Positions 55,001 through 64,000 of a DNA stretch of 64,000 bases are shown piece by piece. Source of the DNA: Chamaea fasciata (lineage: Eukaryota > Chordata > Aves > Passeriformes > Sylviidae); contig JARCOQ010000002.1 of the NCBI GenBank assembly GCA_029207755.1, positions 111,711,745 through 111,775,744 on the forward strand, in the 5' to 3' direction. Numbering within the stretch: position 1 is the stretch's first letter; every line of letters starts with the position of its first letter. The notes beneath the pieces are model-generated. The model was given only the letters and a program-made list of their open reading frames with translations, had not been told where the DNA came from and did not search any database. The position numbers and the translations under genes were made by a program.

Positions 55001-57692
55001 TGCCTGTGTCACCACCTGTCCTTGTGGAGTGACCACAGTGACTGGCTGATACACTGTACCCCCTTGGAGTAAAACAGAAAACAGATTATGGGGAAGAAAA
55101 AGCCCTTCAAGTATTATTCTCATTAAACACATCAGCACTGCACACCATACAAGACTTTTGATAATATATCAATTATTCTTTTCTAGTCAGCATGCAAGAT
55201 GTGCTCTTTGCTACACTAAAATTTTCATCCATTCACAAAAAAACTGTACAAAATTTGACTATATTTCCCTGTATTTTAGGCATTCTAAATCTATTTTCAA
55301 AGGAAAATGCCATGATTATCAGGCTATAAAACACTTCCTCATGTTGTTTTAACTGAGCTAAGTCTTCAACCAAAAAGGGTCACAACACCAAAATCACACC
55401 TATGTGTGGCCAGTGCTTAGGGCAGCTGGGTTTGATTTAAAACCTTGCTGAGAAGCGAGACTAAACGTTTCATCTCAAATGTGATTTCCCTATAACAAAG
55501 ACATCAAGGATTTCACAGAGTTGTAGGTGTGGTTCCAAACTCCAAGGAGCATGAGGCAGCCAAGTGCAATGGTTTAGCTAATGCATGTTTTGGTCAAATA
55601 GAATTCTTCTTTTTAAAGGGAAAAAAAAAAAAAGTAAAACACCACAGTCTGTGGAAATGTCTTTTAACAAATGTAGTGTTGCACATTAAGATCTCTTAAT
55701 ATTATATATGTAACTACCACTGTCATAGACATACTTGGAAAACATATAAATTAAACATTCATAAACCAGTAAAGCACTTGACTGTACTTCAACAACTTTT
55801 CAGGTATTAAAACATACTTCTAAAGTGTTTGTGTAGTTTTTGTAACAACCATAAAGGAAACCAAGATGAAGAGCAAGGTGCCAGTTGTTTTTAGTGTGTC
55901 ATACCTGCTACTGTTGCCATAGTTACATTTCCCTGCTGCAATGCTGATGCTGGCACCACGATCCCTTGGGGACTGAGTGCGCCTGCAATGGCACTTGGAA
56001 TTTGCTAGAAAAATAAAACAATTAGTTGCTTCCATTTTTTAAAACTTTTTTTCTTTTTTTTTTTTTTTTAATGTAAGGAGATCAAGGACGCTTGTGTATT
56101 TTTGCAATTTGCATTACGTATTTTTGGCTCTAAAATATGTTTGGAGTTTAATCACAGGACTACCTTCAAAGAGAAAGATCCTTCATTAGGGGTTCATCAT
56201 TAACTACATTAACTTCCTCATTATCACCAACCATTACCTTTGAAAACCCTCATGAAAGCAACTGCTAGAAAAGATGTAAAACAATTTTGAGAAATTTTAG
56301 TTCTAGGTATATAAAGAATAAGAAACAGTTTCCAAAGGCATGAGGGAAAGAGGACAAATGAAATGACCCTTGATGCTCTTATTACAAGCATCAAAGCTTT
56401 AGAATTTTAGTTATTACCTTAATTCCTTCAATTTGAACATAATGTATTAAATATTCAATATGTTTTACTCTGCTCAAGATAGCTCTTACTCAACCCTGAA
56501 CATGCAAACTCTTACACATTTCCATACTATGTATGAATAATCTCTTCTGATAGCAAATGCAAAATGGGTCCCTCGTGTGTCTACAGAAAACTGTAAGAGA
56601 TATACAGAAAAAACCTTTTAAAACCTGTTTTTGCCTGATTTTAAAATCTCCTTTCCACACTTCCAGACATCAAAACCTAAACAAAGAGTCCAGAAAGTGA
56701 AGTTTAAAAGTCATTGGGACTTTTTTTTAATACAGAGCATCAGACACATGAGTAATTCAGAGAAGGGCCATGCCCTAAGACTCAGGATCAAGTGGCTACT
56801 GGGGTGGCAGGGCTCACTCTGCAGCCTCTGACAGCAAAAACATCAACCACAACCTATTAACTGTGGTCCATTTAATACAGAAAATGCCATATTGCAACTT
56901 TAATGCATCAGATATTGCCTGTTTATTCCAGAACACAGGTTGTGTATAAAATGTATTCAGTCATCTCAATATTTTAATGAAGGAGGCAGACTAAGGAGGC
57001 CTTAACAAGCAGAATTTTTATTCTTTATTTATTCTGTTTCCTAACCTCTTTCTAACCAAAGAGCAAATTCAGACTATTCTGAATATCTCCACTTGCTGAA
57101 CTGAGAGAAAATCATAAAAGGAAGTAGGACAATTAAAAATTGACTCTGTGCTCTGGCACATTTTAACAAATTTGTCCACTTGGTAGTGGCACAAAAAAAA
57201 AAAACCCAGAAAAAAAAAACAAAATAAAAGCAAAAAAACAAACAAAAAAACCCCCAAACAAACAAACAAAAAAAGGCAAGAAACTCCCAACTGCCCCCCC
57301 CCAAAAAACATAACTAAACAAAAAACACAGAGAAAAACCCCACAAAACAAAGAAACCGCCCCCCTGCCCCTTTCTACTCTTAATAAGTGATTTGAGGGAA
57401 TAAAGGAAACTGCAGAAACTCTTTGTTTCTCTCAGTTTGCAAACTGATAGTGAAAGAAGCCTAGCTGTAAATTCCTAAGGAAACCTAAGCCAAAATCCAC
57501 TGAACAGTATTTGAAACACACCTGAGATTGCACAGGTGAATAAGGACTTCCAGGCTCTCCACTTAATAGAGTTTCACTATTCATTTTTGTCTTCAGGCAG
57601 GCAATGTATCGACTACAGAAATCCTTGCAGAGTTCATTAACCTTTTCTAGCTCGAGCAGATGGATACGCAGAACTTGGATTGCTTTTACCAT
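48793..57692 (-). CDS. PKNOX1: PKNOX1 (PREP1) TALE homeobox transcription factor, 3' seven coding exons
   Basis: A nuclear TALE-class factor that pairs with PBX to bind DNA; as a family it shapes development and haematopoiesis. Seven exons read on the minus strand join in frame to 960 nt, 319 residues plus stop, the same number as the matching part of human PKNOX1 (436 residues). Visible parts, in order: the second half of the MEIS/PREP N-terminal PBX-interaction domain (IHLLELEKVNELCKDFC), a Gln/Thr/Val-rich linker, the homeodomain with the TALE proline-tyrosine-proline insertion (HPYPTEDEKK) and recognition helix NNWFINARRR, and an acidic tail ending SGLVLDNSDSLQ. Conservation is very high. 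Upstream exons were not found in the rest of the window, so the first part of the gene lies beyond 64 kb or in unrecognised sequence. The gene faces CBS tail to tail. Confidence 0.97.
49938..50110 (-). CDS. PKNOX1: PKNOX1 exon: end of homeodomain
   Basis: The acceptor TTGTTTTTAG ends at 50111 and the donor GTGAGG begins at 49937. It starts with the last base of Trp, then FINARRRILQPMLDSSCSET, and includes RFWPDSIASGVAQ. QQQSN replaces human PPPSE. Confidence 0.97.
51622..51698 (-). CDS. PKNOX1: PKNOX1 exon: homeodomain with TALE loop
   Basis: The acceptor CCTCTGTAG ends at 51699 and the donor GTAAGA begins at 51621. It encodes HPYPTEDEKKQIAAQTNLTL and LQVNNW; the PYP is the three-residue TALE insertion. 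Confidence 0.97.
52702..52830 (-). CDS. PKNOX1: PKNOX1 exon: start of homeodomain
   Basis: The acceptor ATATGTGCAG ends at 52831 and the donor GTAAGG begins at 52701. 43 whole codons: LQLQLNQDLGILHQDDGSSK then KRGVLPKHATNVMRSWLFQH. Only Gly for Ser in DLGILHQ differs from human. Confidence 0.97.
54478..54700 (+). repeat. G/T-rich low-complexity tract
   Basis: Runs of T broken by GG, GGG and up to seven Gs, including GGGGGGGTTGTTGTTG and (GTTT)n. It sits in a PKNOX1 intron about 270 bp from the exon at 54965. On the PKNOX1 strand it is A/C-rich. Glycine- and phenylalanine-rich open frames across it are artefacts. Confidence 0.9.
54965..55062 (-). CDS. PKNOX1: PKNOX1 exon: linker
   Basis: The acceptor TTACTCCAAG ends at 55063 and the donor GTTTGT begins at 54964. 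It encodes GTVYQPVTVVTPQGQVVTQ and SPGTIRIQNSQ, near-identical to human. Confidence 0.96.
55905..56004 (-). CDS. PKNOX1: PKNOX1 exon: linker
   Basis: The acceptor TTTTTCTAG ends at 56005 and the donor GTATGA begins at 55904. It encodes QIPSAIAGALSPQGIVVPAS and LQQGNVTMATVAG. Human has QIQSAITGTIS here, so this is the least conserved of the visible exons. Confidence 0.95.
57190..57365 (+). repeat. A/C-rich low-complexity tract
   Basis: Long A runs with CCC to CCCCCCCC blocks, (AAAC)n, and a final ACCGCCCCCCTGCCCC. In the PKNOX1 transcript it is G/U-rich and lies about 160 nt past the donor of the exon ending at 57522. Confidence 0.9.
57522..57692 (-). CDS. PKNOX1: PKNOX1 exon: PBX-interaction domain
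   Basis: The acceptor CTCTCCCTCAG ends at 57693 and the donor GTGTGT begins at 57521. 57 whole codons starting MVKAIQVLRIHLLELEKVN and ending GEPGSPYSPVQSQ. The initial Met is internal in the human protein (after ...PETDNL), so it is not the translation start. Confidence 0.97.
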
Positions 57693-60325
57693 CTGAGGGA
57701 GAGAATTGGGGAAAAAAAAATCAGAAACAAAATAACTGTTCAGGAAAAAAAATATATTTAATGTGAGATTTAAGTAAGCATTACTTTCCAGTAATGAAGA
57801 TCACCCAATTAAAGCAGAGGTACTAATTGCTAAATCCTGGAATGTGAAAGGAACACAAGTAAAATGCCACACAGGGGAAACAAAAGAGGACAACAAAGTG
57901 ATCTTTGTGACACTTCAGGAAGACAGAGCAGTTCAGGTGTCACAGGGCACAGGATGAGCCTGGATGTCCATGTGGTCTTTAACCCCCTGGTACAGCTCTG
58001 GGTCACAAACCACACAAGACTGGAAGTGATGGAAAGCAGTCCCATCCACAGCAATTATTTGGAAAGCAGGGCTGGGACAGGCTTGGCCAGCAGTTCTCTG
58101 GAGTTCTAGAAATCAGAAACACCAGGTTCAGCTCCAAGCTACACCCTGACACAAGGAAACCAGAAGGGTACAGATGAGTTTGAGATACAGTGAGAACGAA
58201 AACAGTCCTGTGATTAAGCATAAATTTGTCCCACAGATTGCTAGGGAGGATGAAAGCTTTTATTTTTCAATAAAATCAGAATAAAGAGGTCCCAAATTTA
58301 GTCACACTGCTCAACAAAGCTTAAAGTAATCAAACAGTTCTTCAGTGCTACAGCTTTTAAGTCCCTCTGTGATTGTATGTCAAAGATGAACAACTCTCAG
58401 GGAAAATCTTGTGAGAACTTCCAGATGAGGAGACTGATTCTGAAATACAAAACATTAAATACAAAGCACTAAACCAAATTAAAAAAAATAAATCCGTGTT
58501 TAAGCTAAAATTCAAGTACAGGAGAGATGTATGTGAGGAGAATACTTGCCATGTTCACTGTGAGAAAAACACTGTAAGCCTGGGATAACCAATGGTATTA
58601 CATACTGCATAAAAATAGCTTAGGTGATTGTAAGGGTCATGGCAGAAGATCAGAAGCTAAAACCAAATCCAGATGGTCTAAAAGCAGTAGGAAATCCAGG
58701 ACATTCAAATATGTACACAATAAACCAGCAAAGTAATTATTTTTTATACAACATGCCACCCCAAACATTTCTGTGCTGTGCTGGATCTCTGAGACAAATA
58801 TCCTTCAGTTTTATGAAACTGAACAGTTGTGATTTTGAAGCATAGTGCAGAGCTTGACTTTACAATTTTCTGGAAAAATCTGTCCTATATGAGGGGTTAT
58901 TTACCTGGGCAGAGCACTGAATCCAGTGAACAGAAATTATTCCCTCCAAACTAATCTATCTATTCCTTTCAACTCAAGAAGCCAACTGGGAGCTGAAGGC
59001 GCCTTTCCTCAAGTCACCCAAAGGAGATCAAGGCAGGAAAACTCTTGGGTGTGTTCCCCTCTCCATCATGACATTTTAGCTTTCATTGAGACAGATCTTT
59101 TCCCTGAGTTTTCAGCAAAAGGTTCTAGGACACTCACTCTGTGTAGACAACTGTGTGTTAAACAGATGAAAAAAAAAAATTAGGAAATTAGGTAATTAAA
59201 AAAAAAATATTTCTTCTCAGGGATAAAAAGAAAAAAAGCCAAACATACATCTTTCAAAAAACAGCTGCAGAGAAAACCTGAGCTGTAGATTTGAGGGAGT
59301 TGATCCAAATTAATATCTGGTAACAACTAAAAGCCATTGAAACACTGAGTGCAGTGACCCAGCACCGAGACACAAACCAGTGATTTTCTAACCCAGTCCA
59401 GGTTGCTGTTTAAACTGTGCTAAAGCACTTTTAAACACAACAAAGTTAAAGCATGCAAATACAACTAAATTTTAACACAAAACAAAGGTCATCTGTGTTT
59501 CAAGAAATTGTGTCTCTGTTTCAGAGACAAAAAGGCTTAAAACAGAAAATTCTTCATGTGTGACTGATCAACAAATTGCACATCATATTAGTGAGTGCTT
59601 TAAACACTCAGCTAAAACTGAGGTAGCAAAATACACTTTTGGCAACATAATATTTGACCATATTAGAGATTAGTTTATTTTTGCTCAGTCAAGGGAGGTG
59701 TTTTTTTTAAACATTAGCCAAATTTGTACTATTTATTTATAAGCATGTGCTTGGAGGAAAAATGAAAGTCCTTTCCTCAGCTTAGACTTAGCTTAAAATT
59801 GATGGTTGATACTTGAGGTGAAAATTGAATTAAAGTCAAAATTAACCACAAACCCAGGCTGAGGAACACTACCCAGGTTTCTGCAGAGCCCCTCTCCATC
59901 ACTCCACTCCTGCAGGAAGCTTTGCTGCTGTGGTCAGGAGGAAAACAAAACTTTGTAAATATGCCATGCCTGTCACCAGGACTTATGAATTCATTTACAG
60001 CTACATTAATTGTGGCCATATGGCTCCTGCTCTTTATCAGAAACAGGTGAATCAAACTTAATGTTAGCAGAACTTCACTTCTTCCTTAAAACTACAAAAA
60101 TCAAGAACTCCTGATGAAGTAACTCAAGCTGGACAAAGGTAATACAAAGAAGTGTTTTCAGACAGGTCACAGCAGCAGTAATATTTCATTTATTCAGTGC
60201 TACTGCATAGAATATGCCACAGAAAAATGAAATTTTATAACTGATTCAGTCTTTTCAGCTGTAGCAATAAAACTGGAGTATCACTTCAGAGAAATGCACG
60301 AAGATGAAGTAACCATGAGATATTT
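57693..60325. other. PKNOX1 intron
   Basis: No further PKNOX1 exon could be recognised on the minus strand. The sequence is AT-rich and largely repeat-free, with short A runs near 59168-59208. Confidence 0.5.
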
Positions 60326-60415
60326 TCACAGAATCCTAGAATGGTTTGGCTTGGAAGGGACATTATAAATCATCCTGTTCCAACCCCTGCTGTGGGCAGG
60401 GACACTTTCTACTAT
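60326..60415 (-). mobile_element. Short CR1 LINE end
   Basis: CACAGAATCCTAGAATGGTT is followed by GGCTTGGAAGGGACATTATA and CTGTGGGCAGGGACACTTTC. A 90-bp reverse-complement CR1 3' terminus, in the same orientation as PKNOX1. Confidence 0.88.
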
Positions 60416-63400
60416 TGTTGAAATTGTTTTAAATAAAGATAATGGTAAACTATTAAGCAGAGGAAGAAAAGTTATTGAAAAATCTTCAAGTTCTTGCTAT
60501 CCAGAGCCTATTCATGTATCAATATGTCTCCAAGTTTAAGAAATTGTATCTTTACATTCACAGCTCACCTACCTCCCTGACCCAAATCCTCGTGCAATTT
60601 AGATTTTCAGTGGAAGAACACAAACTATGGAAGAAAAGCTATTTTGTTTTCATTTGTTTTGATTTGATAAGCTCTCTCCTCTATTTCAAGTCCCCAGCTA
60701 GGAGGCATAGCTAGAAAAGGTGTAGCTAGAGGTTTATGGGACAGTTCTGCATATCAAAACAGCAAAAGCAGTATTTAGAAAGGCATAGTTAGCCAATATT
60801 CAAATGACATCAGCTGGCTTCACCACTACAACTCAGGTTCCTGACACGACTAAGAATTCAAGAGAATTGAGAAGAGGGTACTGAACCAAAAATCCTTACC
60901 CCAAATGAAACAAAAAACTCGGGGGTCTTCAAAAAAGGCAGTGTCCTGTTCAAATACCAAAGGGAGAGTATATTTAACACTCCTTGTTTTGTATTTTGTC
61001 TAGACTTGACAAAGCCATAAGTAACCTGCTCTGACTTCACAGCTGACCCTACTCTGTGCAGGAGCTTGACTACAAACCTCTTTAGGTTGTAGTCCAGCCC
61101 AAACTATCCTATGGTGCTATAAATGTGGGGAAATGAAAAAATCATCCCGTGGGTGGGAAGAGTTGACTCTGAACAAAAGCAACACAAGAGGAAGAAAGCA
61201 ACACCCCGAGGCAATGTGGTATTTCTGCAGCATTTGGGTTGGAAGTGAGCAACAAAAAAGTGTGAAGCAATGAATGTCTAAAAACATAAAATAATCTGTG
61301 AAAGGTCTAAAAAAACTCTGCAAACAGCCACGCTGAACAACTTCTTAGACATGGAGGAGTCTGTCTGTGCATGAAAGGAGACTAATGGAGAACAAAGAGC
61401 AGTTGGCAGTCCTGGTTCATTCCGGGATCTGTTTTATCTGTAGAAAGAAGATAGCAAAGGCTGAGGGGAAAAGGGTGTGGAGCTCCAACAGATGATACTC
61501 CAAGTTATGTGGAGTACTTCCTTAACTTTTTACTTCCAGAAAGCAGCAATAGAGACCACCAAAATCTGGTTATTGACAGCAGACACAAGTCTTCTGACAC
61601 TGATGCTTGGTAAAAGGACTGAGGGGATGCAAATAACGTTCCAGGAAGATACAGAGGAAGTTAAAGCTCTAAGAAATCATATTGCCAGTCTAGCAAGAAC
61701 ATGAGCACAACCTTCAGCTTCCACTTCCTTCCTACAGGATTTGAAAACAGGAGACCTGCAGGACAGAACCACAGGGTCATCCCAGAGCACGTGGCCCACG
61801 ATTGCACCCAGACCTGGGAAAGACACTGCAGAAGTAAAAAAAAAAAAGGCCTGGTAACAATTCTTCTGCATTGATTATGATCCTTTGCCCTGCTGATTCA
61901 AGATCACCAACTGATGCTGGAGAGCTTAACTGGGAAGAACAGAATCCTTAGAACAGAATCCCTCCATCTAGATAGTAACAAGGGTTTAAAACCTGGTTTA
62001 TAGGCAATTCAGCAATTTACAAGTATCCTTAAAATTAAATTTCAGGTGAATGCTATCCACATTTCCCAACGCTGAAATCCTTTCTAATACTAAAGCAGGA
62101 AGCCACCAGTTAATTCAGAATGGGAATTATAATAACAAAGTAACAAGATAATCTAGGCCATAGCTTAGTAAGAGCTACTCAAATTGGAACAAGCATCCAC
62201 TGCTCTTAATGAACTTCCTTTCTGGTCAAACTGATCTAATGCTTGTGCCACCCAGATTAACATTCTGTGGTCCTCTGGATGAACTCCAAACTCCTCTTGT
62301 GGAGTATTCAAGGCACTTCAAGTGAGTGCACAATGTGGAACGTTGCCAGGACTGTAAGTGACCCTACAATCACTATCTGCGACCCTTCATAATTTCTGTT
62401 ATCTACTTAATTAGCCCACAGGCAGCATGGAGCATGGAATTATATTCTGCTGCTTTGGAGCTGACTGTTGAAGCTCTGTCACAGAAAAACTGCAGTTTGG
62501 CTGAGTTCTACATGCCACATCTCAAAAAGGTAAAAGGAAAAAAAAATGAAACAGTTGACCAATTTCCTTACTGTAAAGGACTTGAATTTGGCTTTTTAGT
62601 TCATCTCAGTTTAGGTCTGGCTCCGTGTTGATCCTACTGAGCAAACATTTACACCTTACTTGTTTGACTCTGCTCCACCCTTCTAGCCCAGCGTAATTAT
62701 CAGTCTTAACAGCTTCTCCTTTCAGATGAATGGTTGAATTAACATTGGAGTTAAAAAGGGAAGGACAGCATGAGCAGAAGATGGAACAAAGGCGCACAAT
62801 TTCTCGCTACTAAAGAGAGACTTTAAAATCTCTATTAAAAATATATATGTGACACGAGGCAGAAAAAACTGCCTGTCTACAGCCTTCCCTGTGGAAAGCA
62901 CCAATATTTCAAGCCAAAATGAGACTGAAAGCCAGGCTAGCCAGTTCACAACTTGACAGAAACTTGTGCTCACTGCTCCATAGCAGATGAAGAGCCTGTC
63001 AGAACGTCAGCTGTTCAGAGCTCCCAGCCTCCAGGACAGGCAGAGGACAAGCTGCACTCAGGTTTCATTTGGTGTCCAGTAACAGAAAGTCACAGCTAAC
63101 AATACGACCACAGGACAGGAGTTCAATGCCAAGGACTTTTGATTTTGCAACGTGGTTCCAGTTTAAGTCACTACTGACCTCAGCAGCCACGGAATCCAGG
63201 ACATAAACAAGTAATTCCTCACCCACCTCAAGCAAAACCAGCCAGATTTGTGCAGCCCATCAGCAAAGGGCAACACCACATAAACCAAGAGACTTTGTCA
63301 CTAGAACCACAAACTAAAACCATAAACAGGTCAATGACAGGAAGGACTATTTGAACACACCAGACCCAACTACAACCAAAGCAAGCTGGATCTGAGAGAG

Positions 63401-63477
63401 TGCTTATGTATGACCAGGAGCACAGGGAACAGGCCAAGGCAAGCAGGATCTTTGGGAAACCAATCTTTGGAGGCTCA
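60416..63477. other. PKNOX1 intron or upstream region
   Basis: No exon supported on either strand. The expected upstream PKNOX1 residues, ending in a PETDNL-like sequence, were looked for and not seen. Confidence 0.45.
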
Positions 63478-64000
63478 CAGAAACCACAGAATAGCTGAGT
63501 TTGGAAGGGACCTCTGGAGGTTGTTTAATCCAAGCCCCCTGCTCAAAGCAAGGTCATCTAGGGCAGGTTCCTCAGGGTCATGTCCAGCTGAGTTTGACTG
63601 TCTCCAGGGATGGAGACTCCACAGCTCTCTGGGCAGCCTGCAGTATTCAATCACCCTCACAGGAAAAGGGTTTAATGGATCCTCCTGTGTTTCAAGTCAT
63701 GCCCATTTCCTCTTTTCCTTTCACTGGGCACCACTGAGTAGAGTCAGTCTGTCTTTTACCCCTATTAGGACTTGGTTTTACTCTTTGCTGAATTCCATGA
63801 GATTCCCATTTTTCTGCTTCTCCAAAGGCAGTGAAGAACCTCTGAATGGTGGCAGAGCCATGTGTGGATCAGCCCCTCCTCCCAGTTTTGGAGCACCTGC
63901 AATGCTGCTGAGGGTTCAGTCTGCCCCATCACCCCAGTCACTCATGGAGGTGTTAAACAGTTCTGGTTTCACAACCAGTCCCTGGAGAACAGCACTTATG
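63478..64000 (-). mobile_element. CR1 LINE fragment running off the window
   Basis: It begins AAACCACAGAATAGCTGAGT with GGAAGGGACCTCTGGAGGTT, then CTCCAGGGATGGAGACTCCAC and CTGGGCAGCCTGCAGTATTC. It continues as CR1-like sequence (GTTTCACAACCAGTCCCTGG near the edge) to the window end. A different, longer subfamily than the other copies. Confidence 0.85.

Overview
This is a piece of a vertebrate nuclear genome, almost certainly a bird and most likely a songbird. Coding sequence is split into short exons with GT/AG borders. CR1 LINE fragments are scattered throughout. A tRNA-derived SINE with a CR1-type tail, resembling the passerine TguSINE1 family, lies at about 44.9-45.1 kb. There are no bacterial features and no CRISPR array.

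Layout. (1) 1-8.2 kb is upstream DNA with CR1 and LTR-like debris. It holds weak candidates for the first exons of the next gene: a TATA/CCAAT promoter with a splice donor near 3.5-3.6 kb, and a possible ATG exon near 6.0-6.2 kb. (2) 8.18-27.25 kb, + strand, is a cystathionine beta-synthase (CBS family) gene. Fifteen coding exons join in frame to 563 visible residues: heme-binding N-terminus, PLP catalytic core, two CBS domains, and an unusual C-terminal tail. (3) 30.9-33.6 kb, + strand, is a compact GC-rich gene with a TATA box, a 5' UTR exon, one coding exon and an ATTAAA signal. It encodes a 168-residue secreted cysteine-rich protein that resembles the N-terminal domain of fibulin-2 standing alone. 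I regard it as the most interesting item here. (4) 34-48 kb is gene-poor DNA. It contains CR1 copies, a roughly 63-bp minisatellite (36.96-37.94 kb) that stays open as 21-residue repeats, an old endogenous-retrovirus gag remnant interrupted by an intact-looking LTR (38.4-39.2 kb), and the SINE. (5) 48.8-57.7 kb, - strand, is the 3' part of PKNOX1 (PREP1), a TALE homeobox gene. Seven coding exons give 319 residues to the stop codon. Its earlier exons lie beyond the window or in sequence I could not recognise.

CBS and PKNOX1 converge (tail to tail), as I recall for the human 21q22.3 region, so this is a conserved syntenic block with the small secreted-protein gene between them. The three genes share no obvious pathway: one is a cytosolic sulfur-amino-acid enzyme, one a secreted protein and one a nuclear transcription factor. 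All exon borders were placed by eye from reading frame, splice signals and remembered family sequences; no alignment program was run.
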